A stretch of DNA of 5,536 nt from Gemmataceae bacterium (GCA_026418875.1 JAOAAM010000608.1:1-5536); one strand, 5' to 3'; counted from the first letter of the stretch, positions 1 through 5,536 are shown. A program made the numbers and translations. Notes: generated by a model from the sequence alone, not told the origin.

Positions 1-531
1 GAGCCACAATGGCACGTCATTCAGGATGCTGTGCAACAAGGCATGGCTCAATCCATCCCGCCGATCCTGCTGAATGTGTTCTCCCCAGAAGGTGTAGACC
101 ATCAGGTCATCGGTGCTGCTCATCCCGCGTGGTTGGGCGACGAAGAAGGCTCGGCGCTTAGGCAAGCTCGGATATCGCGACTGCATGAACTTTTCGTATT
201 GGTCGCGATCCTCGAAGAGATAGACGTAGATCAGCGCGGAGGTGGGCGGCGTCGGTAGTTGCAGTTCGGCGAGGATTTCCTCCCGAAGTTTCCCGAGTTC
301 GCGGAACAGGGGCAGGTCGGGCCGCAGTTCGAAATCGGTCACGAAAACGAACTGCGAGACTCTCTGCGAATGTTTCGTGGGGAGACCCGGGGCGGGCTTG
401 GGCGGTCGAGGAGTTCGGCTGGAAAGGATGGATTGCCGCAGCAGATCGCAACCGCTGAGGCATGCTCCCACCAAAAACAGGCAGAGCCACACGGCGGGCC
501 GGGCGGGTGGTCGATCAACGCTGAATCGCAT
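1..531 (-). CDS. Lipoprotein, DUF1570/peptidase-MA-like, 3' end cut by window edge
   Basis: Visible are 177 residues with no stop; the gene continues past the left edge. The N-terminus is a lipoprotein signal: positive residues, a hydrophobic run at about 13-26, then the lipobox L-S-G-C with the lipidated Cys at 28. A Pro-rich linker (about 40-52) leads into a domain containing VYLFEDRDQYEKFM and, near the edge, DDLMVYTFWGEHIQQD. This layout resembles the planctomycete DUF1570/peptidase-MA-like proteins, which normally carry HExxH followed by a PLWLDEGLAEYF-type segment. Here the HExxH position reads D159-G-L-S-H163, so the first His and the Glu are missing, while the flanking HALLH and VPLWL are kept. 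A catalytically inactive or altered envelope protein is therefore likely. The ATG at 531 is chosen because GAGGG lies 9 bases upstream (541-545) and it gives the signal peptide at once. It is last in the smpB cluster, 88 bases after the kinase gene. The family assignment is from memory of motifs. Confidence 0.8.
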   Translation of the reverse strand, partial: MRFSVDRPPARPAVWLCLFLVGACLSGCDLLRQSILSSRTPRPPKPAPGLPTKHSQRVSQFVFVTDFELRPDLPLFRELGKLREEILAELQLPTPPTSALIYVYLFEDRDQYEKFMQSRYPSLPKRRAFFVAQPRGMSSTDDLMVYTFWGEHIQQDRRDGLSHALLHSILNDVPLWL

Positions 532-619
532 CAAGCGCGTCCCTCGGACTCGGGGCATCCGCTGCCGCCGATCGGGCACATTAGCCAAAACTGCCCCGCT
601 TCGCCAGAGCATTCGCTTC

Positions 620-2236
620 CTAACCGAGTGGCCGCTCCCGCAGTTCGTTTCGCTTCCGTTTTCGCTCGGTGGCTCGGGCGATGGCCCGCCACCAAGATTT
701 CCAGTTTCGCCACTCAGCCCAATCTTGTGCCAAATACGTCCGCAAAAATCGCAGCCGATCCGTCCTCGTGAGCGTCGCAGAACGGAGAAAGCTAGCGTTC
801 AAGCGTGCGAGGTTCTGATACCGTCGAGCATGTGAGATGCGTATCGGCCGCCAAGCCCCCGCGAGATCAATGATCCACGGAATTTCCTGCCCCGCCGAAT
901 CGACATTCCAAAGCAAGTTACTCGCCTTCAAGTCACGGTGGACCCATCCGCGTTGGTGAATGGTGCGAATCAGGCGAGCGACCGCTTCGATGCGTTGACG
1001 ACGCAAGGTCGGAGGAGTGGTGAAAAGAGCCTCGGGCAGGGGGATGGCGCGATCCAGATAATCCGTCAGTAAAATCGAGCCGCGACCATCCGACGATCGG
1101 TAGAGGAGCAACGGCCGGGGAGTCGGGACCAGGCAATCACGGAGTCGATGGCCATTCATCCAGGCACGTCGATCGGGTGACGGCATCACGGCATCGAGAA
1201 TCCGCCGCCATCGACCTCGGCCACGCATCCATTTCACGATCACTGCCCGCCGGCCTCCCGCCGTGCCAAGGTCGAGAACGGCCACCCAGGAGCTTGGCGA
1301 ATGTTTCAGCACTGCCTTGGCCGTGATCGGCGGCGTCGGGCCGCACCACGCGCTGACTTCTTCAAGCCAGGGAAAATCAGAGACACGGAAGACCTCACCG
1401 CTTGGTACCGAATGATGTTCAAATCGCCTGTTGCTCCTCAGACAGCGATAAGCCCATTTCTTCCACAGTCGGTGGTTTCCCGCATCAGCTTGTGCTTCGA
1501 TTTGAGCGGGCATCGTGGGGGTCGGCTGCCAGTCCGGCTGCAATCGAGCGCGCTCTGCAACGTAAGCACCCCAGCAGCGACGCCGATCTGTTCGGTGAGT
1601 CCGCAGCACGAACCACCGATTCAAGAGCGCGAGGTTACGGATCGTCTCTCGGCGAGACAACGGCACGCCCCAACGGGCAGCACCGAGATCAAGGAGGAGG
1701 AAGCGTCGAGTGCCGTCCGCCTGTAATTGCACCAGGATATTTCCGGGGTGCAAATCATCATGTCTCAGTCCGGCGACGTGGACCTTTGCCAGGAATCGGC
1801 CGAGGTCCCGGCATAGCTTCTGGCGCTGGCCGGGATCGTCCCAGGACCGGCTTTCGAGGTACTGTTGCAGCGACAGGGAGTCACAGCAGGTTTCCGTGAG
1901 CAGGTAGCTAGAGCCATCGTCAACCACGCCGAAACCGAGCGACCGTGGCACACCGAGATGGTAGCTTGCCGCATCACACAAACGGAGATGCTCTCTTCGG
2001 GCAGCCGGCCCCCGGACTGCTTGGGCGAGTCGGCCAAGAATTCCGGGGCGTGCATGAAAAAGTTTCAGGTGGAAGTCGAGACCTTGGAGGTTCATCCGGA
2101 ACACCGAGCGACCGGAACCACGCTTCACGAGCCGGGCCGACTCCCGCCAGTGTCCCTCCTCGATTGCCGATGCGATGTCCCGCAGCGTGTCCTCGTTTTC
2201 GCTGGGGAAGCCAAACCATTTCACCGCCTTGGCCAT
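620..2236 (-). CDS. Tandem InaA/Kdo-kinase-like protein (two kinase-fold domains)
   Basis: 538 residues holding two consecutive protein-kinase-fold domains of the lipopolysaccharide kinase (InaA/WaaP/KdkA-like) type. Domain 1 (about 35-225) has a candidate ATP-binding Lys in HLKLF (K58), the catalytic loop H159-D-D-L-H-P-G-N166 and the metal-binding D183 in LLDLGAA. Domain 2 (about 315-510) repeats the pattern with K335 in VIVKW, H433-R-D-L-K-A-S-N440 and D457 in IIDLAGA. Both active sites look complete. The linker at about 255-275 is rich in Arg, Lys and Trp, and the C-terminus is strongly basic, which suits binding to membrane phospholipid or LPS. Kinases of this family phosphorylate LPS core sugars in the cytoplasm; the actual substrate here is inferred. 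The frame is open to 2458, but that would overlap the glycosyltransferase by about 200 bases. The ATG at 2236, 16 bases after the glycosyltransferase stop and preceded by AGGTGGGG, is preferred; GTG at 2248 is an alternative. Confidence 0.85.
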   Translation of the reverse strand: MAKAVKWFGFPSENEDTLRDIASAIEEGHWRESARLVKRGSGRSVFRMNLQGLDFHLKLFHARPGILGRLAQAVRGPAARREHLRLCDAASYHLGVPRSLGFGVVDDGSSYLLTETCCDSLSLQQYLESRSWDDPGQRQKLCRDLGRFLAKVHVAGLRHDDLHPGNILVQLQADGTRRFLLLDLGAARWGVPLSRRETIRNLALLNRWFVLRTHRTDRRRCWGAYVAERARLQPDWQPTPTMPAQIEAQADAGNHRLWKKWAYRCLRSNRRFEHHSVPSGEVFRVSDFPWLEEVSAWCGPTPPITAKAVLKHSPSSWVAVLDLGTAGGRRAVIVKWMRGRGRWRRILDAVMPSPDRRAWMNGHRLRDCLVPTPRPLLLYRSSDGRGSILLTDYLDRAIPLPEALFTTPPTLRRQRIEAVARLIRTIHQRGWVHRDLKASNLLWNVDSAGQEIPWIIDLAGAWRPIRISHARRYQNLARLNASFLRSATLTRTDRLRFLRTYLAQDWAEWRNWKSWWRAIARATERKRKRNELRERPLG

Positions 2237-2252
2237 GGGCTGCCCCACCTGT

Positions 2253-3254
2253 TCATGCGGCCGACGGAACCGAAATCGCACCGAGGCGTTGGAACAAATG
2301 ACGCCAAGCGGTCCGCATTGCTGTAAGTGAGAAGTGTTGCTCGACCTCACGGCGACCCGCCTTGCCCATACTTTGGCGGAGGTGCGGATCTCCGGCCAAA
2401 GCCCGGACCGCTTCGATCCAATCGTCCGTGGAGTCGCAGTGATAGCCGGTTGTGCCATGCTGAACGATTTCCTGTTGCACGCCGACTGGGTTGGCCAACA
2501 CGGGCAACCCGGCCGCCATGTATTGCAACAATTTCAAGCCGCATTTGCCGCGGCTCCAGTCATCGTCAGGCAACCAGGAAATGCCGATATCCGCCGTGGC
2601 GAGCACGTCTCCCTCGTTTTCCTCGCTCCAAGTATGAAACTCGACACGAAGGGACGACAACCGGATCGGCCGATCGCAGATCAACACGAGGGTAGCACCT
2701 GGGCAGGCGCGACCAATCGAATCCAAGCGGTCGGCAATGCGCTCCAGACCTTGCAGCGTGCTGGATGAACCAATCCATGCCAGACGCGGGGCCCGACACT
2801 CCGCTTGGTGATGGGCGATCCGATAACGATTGGGGTCGAGACAGGTGGGGATCAGCGAGACGAGCGCGGGATCGGTGAAACGTGCGGCTTGATCGGCCAA
2901 GAAGCGGTTGCCGGCGACGATGAGGTCGGCCTCCTCGATGATCGAGCGGAATCGGCGAAGCCGACGGCCTGAGACCAGCCCCCGCGGAGAATAGGAATCG
3001 CGCAGCCAGACAGCGTCATCGAAGTCGAAAATCAGGTGGCGAGCACCGCGACGTAGCCACCGACGCGACCATCCGCTGAGCAGACGCCGCTGCACCAGCA
3101 CGGCGTCTGAAGAAGGTGGCCCTGAGAAAATACCGGGTGCCTTGGTCTCGTACCGAAGGACTCCACCGTGGGCCGCAACAAGCGGTTCCAGCGGTCGAAC
3201 TCGATAGCGGCAGCAGACGTGGTCGAATCCTTCGACAATCGCGGTCAATTGCAC
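2253..3254 (-). CDS. Glycosyltransferase, GT4-like (GT-B fold)
   Basis: 333 residues, a usual size for a family 4 glycosyltransferase. The N-terminal half has no membrane segment and contains HLIFDFDDAVW (73-83), typical of a GT4 subgroup, followed by ADLIVAGNRFLADQAARF (109-126) at the end of the acceptor-side domain. The second Rossmann domain starts near RLAWIGSSSTLQGL (157-170). The nucleotide-sugar binding region is GKCGLKLLQYMAAGLPVLA (236-254), then GVQQEIVQHGTTGYHC. The Glu usually found in the EYMA-type motif is Gln244 here. The start is GTG at 3254, supported by an excellent Shine-Dalgarno, AAGGAGG at 3260-3266, about 5 bases upstream. It lies 34 bases after smpB and 16 bases before the kinase gene, so co-transcription and a shared role in decorating an envelope glycolipid are likely. 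The donor and acceptor sugars cannot be read from the sequence. Confidence 0.9.
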   Translation of the reverse strand: MQLTAIVEGFDHVCCRYRVRPLEPLVAAHGGVLRYETKAPGIFSGPPSSDAVLVQRRLLSGWSRRWLRRGARHLIFDFDDAVWLRDSYSPRGLVSGRRLRRFRSIIEEADLIVAGNRFLADQAARFTDPALVSLIPTCLDPNRYRIAHHQAECRAPRLAWIGSSSTLQGLERIADRLDSIGRACPGATLVLICDRPIRLSSLRVEFHTWSEENEGDVLATADIGISWLPDDDWSRGKCGLKLLQYMAAGLPVLANPVGVQQEIVQHGTTGYHCDSTDDWIEAVRALAGDPHLRQSMGKAGRREVEQHFSLTAMRTAWRHLFQRLGAISVPSAA

Positions 3255-3257
3255 GCT

Positions 3258-3266
3258 CCCCTCCTT
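3258..3266 (-). promoter_or_regulatory. Strong Shine-Dalgarno fixing a GTG start
   Basis: On the minus strand the bases before the glycosyltransferase read AAGGAGGGG, then AGC, then GTG. This near-perfect anti-16S match decides for the GTG at 3254, and the protein then begins with a plausible beta strand (MQLTAIVEG). Confidence 0.8.
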
Positions 3267-3288
3267 GGGATCGATCCGCCATGCGAGT

Positions 3289-3777
3289 CTATCGGCGGCG
3301 CATCATGGCCTGGCGAATGGTTCGTTCCGCCTCGCGTTGCTTGGTTGCTTCACGCTTGTCGTGCATCTGCTTGCCACGGGCCACGGCTAATTCCACCTTG
3401 GCCAAACCCCGGCGAAAGTACAGTCGCAACGGCACCAAAGTAAAGCCCCGTTGCGCTGCCTTCCCCGCGAAACGGGCAATCTCGCTCCGGTGCAACAGTA
3501 ACTTCCGAGGCCGCTTCGGGCGATGATTCTGCCGGTTGCCCATCGAGTATTCAGGGATTTCCGCCCCGATAAGCCAGACCTCTCCGTCCTCCACCTTGGC
3601 ATACGCGTCTTCCAGGCTGGCCATCCCCTCGCGCAAGCTCTTCACCTCCGTGCCACAAAGCACCAGCCCGCATTCGAGCTTATCCACAATTTCGTAATCG
3701 AATGTGGCGCGCTTGTTGCGGCAAACGACCTGGATCTCCTCCTCTGGTTTACCCTTTTTCGGATTGGACTTCGCCAT
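3289..3777 (-). CDS. smpB: SsrA-binding protein SmpB (trans-translation)
   Basis: 162 residues, the normal SmpB length. SmpB binds the tRNA-like part of tmRNA and brings it to ribosomes stalled on broken mRNA. Seen in order: a basic N-terminus, NKRATFDYEI (21-30), the OB-fold signature L-C-G-T-E-V-K-S-L-R-E-G (40-51), a central region with HRPKRPRKLLLHRSEI (85-100), GFTLVPLRLYF (111-121), and a Lys/Arg-rich tail starting at HDKRE (139-143), which in the family forms the helix that enters the mRNA channel. The ATG at 3777 is chosen because MAKS followed by basic residues is a typical SmpB start. Longer in-frame starts exist at 3792 and 3795, and no strong Shine-Dalgarno distinguishes them. It is the first gene of the minus-strand cluster, divergent from the phosphoesterase gene across a 93-base gap. 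The tmRNA gene itself is not in this window. Confidence 0.97.
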   Translation of the reverse strand: MAKSNPKKGKPEEEIQVVCRNKRATFDYEIVDKLECGLVLCGTEVKSLREGMASLEDAYAKVEDGEVWLIGAEIPEYSMGNRQNHRPKRPRKLLLHRSEIARFAGKAAQRGFTLVPLRLYFRRGLAKVELAVARGKQMHDKREATKQREAERTIRQAMMRRR

Positions 3778-3810
3778 GGACTGCCATCCCATCATTCGGT
3801 CACTGAACCT

Positions 3811-3839
3811 ATCGTAACAACATAGACGCCCACGGTAAA
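3811..3839 (-). promoter_or_regulatory. Candidate sigma70-type promoter for smpB
   Basis: On the minus strand TTTACC (3834-3839, 4 of 6 to the -35 consensus) and TACGAT (3811-3816, 4 of 6 to the -10 consensus) are separated by exactly 17 bases. Transcription would start near 3804 and give a leader of about 27 bases before the smpB ATG. The position in the divergent gap fits, but two 4-of-6 hexamers can arise by chance. Confidence 0.35.
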
Positions 3840-3870
3840 CGCCACGTCCCCCCTCGGAGCCATCGCCCTC

Positions 3871-4224
3871 ATGCGCCGCTACGTCATTCTCGAACACGAC
3901 CACCCACATTTGCATTGGGATTTGATGATTGAATGGGGCGGCCATTTGAAGACTTGGCGTTTGTCGGCCCCTCCGACTCGAAACGAGTCGGTGCCGGCAG
4001 AGGCCTTGGCCGACCATCGGTTGATGTACCTCGACTACGAGGGTCCCGTCAGCGGCGGCCGGGGGCACGTGATCCGATGGGACTCGGGCCACGTCACCGA
4101 AGTCCAACAGGACGAGGGGGCATTGTCGTTCCGACTGTCGGGCCGGCGACTGAACGGCACGATCTGCCTTCAATCCACAGCAGACGGAGCGGTGATCTGC
4201 ACTTACTCGGACTCGGCTTCATAA
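3871..4224 (+). CDS. Stand-alone LigD-type 3'-phosphoesterase domain protein
   Basis: 117 residues resembling the phosphoesterase (PE) module of bacterial DNA ligase D, which trims 3'-ribonucleotides and 3'-phosphates at DNA ends during end joining. The core metal-site pattern is visible: E8-H9 and L-H15-W-D17 in ILEHDHPHLHWDLMIE, then D48-H49-R-L-M-Y53 and DYEGPVSGGRG (55-65) followed by WDSG. By analogy with Pseudomonas LigD these correspond to its His42, His48, Asp50, His84 and Tyr88. The Arg usual after HWDF is Met19 here. The protein is shorter than the PE module of full ligase D, lacking the N-terminal segment, and no polymerase or ligase domain is adjacent. The ATG at 3871 has only a weak GGAG 11 bases upstream. 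The gene is divergent from smpB, and its last 22 bases overlap the 3' end of the opposite-strand gene ending at 4203. The fold is fairly sure; activity is inferred. Confidence 0.85.
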   Translation: MRRYVILEHDHPHLHWDLMIEWGGHLKTWRLSAPPTRNESVPAEALADHRLMYLDYEGPVSGGRGHVIRWDSGHVTEVQQDEGALSFRLSGRRLNGTICLQSTADGAVICTYSDSAS

Positions 4225-4928
4225 CGCCGTCGATTCATCGACACTGCAGGCCCCCAGGCGAAGGGCGCGGTCGACCTACCGCCGAGACGCAGTTGTTGCT
4301 CCAACAACTCGAACTGCTCCATGACGATCGGCGGGTTGGGTTGATCTGGTTGCCAGCGCACCAACGCCACGGGGTTGCGACCGTGACGATACCACGTCAC
4401 TTCCGCCTTCCAGGACGAGGCATTCTCCGCGATGCGTTCGAGAATCGATTGAACGGCCAGCGGCACAACACCGGCACGCACGTCGAGAATCTCCACCGCC
4501 AGAAGATTGACCTCCTGAGCAACGAGCCAAATTTTCAAATCCACGGTGATCACCGTGCTCCAGAAACCTCGACCATATCGAAACGTCAAGCGAAGCCGAT
4601 CCGGCTCGATCGACACCCGCGGCGAGTGGATGTCCTCGGGTAGGTGAAAGGGCTGAACGCGGAAGAACTCCTCCGCCAGATAGCTGTTGATCTGATCGGT
4701 CGTAAACGTTTCGGACCACTGCTCCTCGCCATTCCCTACAGCGTCCATCAGGTGCCGAAAGCGTTTGGTGAACTCGGCCGAAAGTTCCCGCCGTTGCTCC
4801 CCCTCCGGAGCAGCAACTTCGCGATAACTCGCCGGCTCGATGCGCAAGAGCATCCCAACGACGAGGAGGATCGCTGCCAGCAAGGAAACAACGATCAATC
4901 CGTCTCGAAGATTGCGACGATGACGCAT
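4203..4928 (-). CDS. Membrane-anchored protein of unknown function
   Basis: 241 residues; the family is not recognised. A short basic N-terminus (MRHRRNLRDG) is followed by one hydrophobic helix at about 10-29, which suggests an uncleaved inner-membrane anchor with the rest outside the cytoplasm. After a polar stretch (about 40-70) comes TFTTDQINSYLAEEFFR (74-90), then alternating beta-like segments (VSIEPDRLRLTF, VITVDLKIWLV, VNLLAVEILDVRAGVVPL) and a helix SILERIAENA. This order loosely recalls small anchored beta-rich proteins such as YpmS-like ones, where an element of the form 'T.xQIN..L' precedes a sheet; that link is only a guess. The ATG at 4928 is preferred because the anchor follows directly. 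The frame also runs back to a TTG at 5021, but the extra 31 residues have no clear character and would put the helix internally. It lies 145 bases downstream of feoB. Confidence 0.75.
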   Translation of the reverse strand: MRHRRNLRDGLIVVSLLAAILLVVGMLLRIEPASYREVAAPEGEQRRELSAEFTKRFRHLMDAVGNGEEQWSETFTTDQINSYLAEEFFRVQPFHLPEDIHSPRVSIEPDRLRLTFRYGRGFWSTVITVDLKIWLVAQEVNLLAVEILDVRAGVVPLAVQSILERIAENASSWKAEVTWYRHGRNPVALVRWQPDQPNPPIVMEQFELLEQQLRLGGRSTAPFAWGPAVSMNRRRYEAESE

Positions 4929-4992
4929 GAGCGCACACTCGGGGATTGGGGAAAAATCGCTGCCGGGCACGATCGCCAAGATGTGAGGCGGA

Positions 4993-5021
4993 AAGTTAAC
5001 CGCGACCGACTTGCCGGTCAA
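4993..5021 (-). promoter_or_regulatory. Weak promoter candidate before the membrane-anchored gene
   Basis: On the minus strand TTGACC (5016-5021, 5 of 6 to the -35 consensus) is followed after 17 bases by TAACTT (4993-4998, only 3 of 6 to the -10 consensus). It would transcribe the gene starting at 4928. It lies inside the dyad at 4998-5029, so the two readings compete or combine. Confidence 0.25.
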
Positions 5022-5029
5022 TACCGGTT
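4998..5029 (-). repeat. Two-tier inverted repeat in the feoB downstream gap
   Basis: The outer arms AACCG (4998-5002) and CGGTT (5025-5029) and the inner arms GACCG (5004-5008) and CGGTC (5015-5019) are each perfect 5-base complements around a 6-base loop. RNA from the minus strand could fold into a hairpin with an internal bulge, 44 bases after the feoB stop. No run of T follows, so a classical intrinsic terminator is not supported. An operator dyad for the gene starting at 4928 is the other reading. Confidence 0.35.
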
Positions 5030-5073
5030 TTCATCACTCGGGGCGGATGTCACTCGGGCGCGGCTTGGTTCGA

Positions 5074-5536
5074 TCAAAGACCGGCGGCAAGCGAAGCGAT
5101 TTGATACGTGAGTAGCGCCCCAAGATAGGCCAAGGCCGTCATGTAAACAAATGTGAAAGCGGGCCAAAACCAACTTCGAGTCTCCCGCCGAATGACCGCC
5201 AAGGTCGAGGCACACTGACAGCAAAGCGCAAAGAAGACCATGATCGATAACGCCGTCGGCACCGAGAACACCGGACGCGAGGGGTCGTCGTCCCAAACGG
5301 CATCGCGGAGGGCTTGGCCCAAGGTTGTGGTCCCCGGGTCATCGGCCTCGGCCACCTCGGCCACATCGACGGCACCCACGTTGTAGACGATGCCCAGCGT
5401 CCCCACCACAACTTCCCGAGCCGGAAAGCTCGCGAGCACCGCCATACCAATCCGCCAATCCCACCCGAGGGGGCGGACGAGCGGTTCGACGAGTCGTCCA
5501 GCCCGCCCCAACCAGCTTTGCCGCCGCCACTGTCCT
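5074..5536 (-). CDS. feoB: Ferrous iron transporter FeoB, C-terminal part (5' end cut by window edge)
   Basis: About 153 residues of the C-terminal membrane domain of FeoB, the inner-membrane Fe(II) transporter; the GTPase domain lies beyond the right edge. Recognisable in order: SWLGRAGRLVEPLVRPLGWDWRIG (FeoB-type 'GR..EP...PLGFDW'), the segment MAVLASFPAREVVVGTLGIVY (family pattern 'F.AREV.V.TLG..Y'), an acidic soluble loop (AEVAEADDPG, then WDDDPSRPVF), the helix ALSIMVFFALCCQCASTLAVIRRETRSW (family pattern 'F...PC.AT.AV..RE..SW'), and a final helix pair FVYMTALAYLGALLTYQIASL. The Pro usually before the Cys is Gln here, giving C-C-Q-C. The reading frame is open to the edge and the TGA is at 5074-5076. 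Whether feoA accompanies it cannot be seen. It may be co-transcribed with the downstream anchored protein, though the 145-base gap weakens that. Confidence 0.93.
   Translation of the reverse strand, partial: GQWRRQSWLGRAGRLVEPLVRPLGWDWRIGMAVLASFPAREVVVGTLGIVYNVGAVDVAEVAEADDPGTTTLGQALRDAVWDDDPSRPVFSVPTALSIMVFFALCCQCASTLAVIRRETRSWFWPAFTFVYMTALAYLGALLTYQIASLAAGL

Noticed and set aside
242..835. Long plus-strand open frame of about 197 codons.
   Set aside because: It is Arg/Ser/Pro-rich, has no motif, and lies opposite the lipoprotein and kinase genes, whose protein sequences are meaningful; a GC-rich shadow.
2237..2458. N-terminal extension of the tandem kinase up to an upstream start at 2458.
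   Set aside because: It would overlap the well-supported glycosyltransferase by about 200 bases. The extra residues have low-complexity, Arg-rich character with no domain, and a better-placed ATG with a purine-rich stretch sits at 2236.
3778..4173. N-terminal extension of SmpB up to 4173, giving about 294 residues.
   Set aside because: It would run antisense through most of the phosphoesterase gene, and SmpB is normally about 150-165 residues; the ATG at 3777 gives exactly that.
4229..4242. Small hairpin GTCGA-TTCA-TCGAC just after the phosphoesterase stop, as a terminator.
   Set aside because: Only five base pairs, no T run after it, and it is inside the coding end of the opposite gene.
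3933..4643. Plus-strand open frame of about 236 codons overlapping two genes.
   Set aside because: It is a frame shadow of the phosphoesterase gene and then antisense to the anchored-protein gene; His/Arg/Pro-rich with no recognisable domain.
4929..5021. 31-residue extension of the anchored protein from a TTG at 5021.
   Set aside because: It needs a rare start codon with no clear Shine-Dalgarno, covers the dyad, and would bury the membrane anchor; ATG at 4928 is simpler, though the choice is not certain.
1..5536. CRISPR array, insertion sequence, tRNA or tmRNA gene, defence cassette.
   Set aside because: No regularly spaced repeats, transposase motifs, terminal inverted repeats or tRNA-like cloverleaf were seen on either strand; the genes are housekeeping or envelope types.

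Overview
This GC-rich window looks like chromosomal DNA of a planctomycete (Planctomycetota, perhaps Pirellulales or a relative). That is an inference from several protein types seen together: a lipoprotein resembling the DUF1570 peptidase-like family, a double-domain InaA/Kdo-type kinase, a very short stand-alone 3'-phosphoesterase domain, and a FeoB C-terminus of the planctomycete style. No mobile element, CRISPR array, tRNA or rRNA is visible, and coding density is very high.

Layout. Five genes or gene ends on the minus strand and one gene on the plus strand lie in three blocks. Block 1 (about 3777 down to 1, minus strand) reads smpB, then a GT4-like glycosyltransferase, then a tandem kinase-like protein, then a lipoprotein that runs off the left edge. 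The gaps are 34, 16 and 88 bases, so this is a likely operon, with a candidate sigma70-type promoter in front of smpB. Block 2 is a single plus-strand gene (3871-4224) encoding a stand-alone LigD-type 3'-phosphoesterase domain, divergent from smpB. Block 3 (minus strand, from the right edge down to 4203) is the C-terminal part of feoB, then a 145-base gap with a dyad and a possible promoter, then a membrane-anchored protein of unknown function. The 3' end of that last gene overlaps the phosphoesterase gene by 22 bases tail to tail.

Function. The glycosyltransferase and the tandem kinase are nearly contiguous, and together suggest sugar addition and sugar phosphorylation on a cell-envelope glycolipid such as an LPS core. 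Their linkage to smpB (trans-translation) is probably positional. FeoB imports ferrous iron. The phosphoesterase domain would clean 3' ends at DNA breaks.

Nothing here forms a clear new system. The points most worth a second look are the lost HExxH site in the left-edge lipoprotein, the two apparently intact kinase active sites in one protein, and the minimal phosphoesterase domain with a substituted motif residue. All assignments come from reading motifs by eye; no database search was run.
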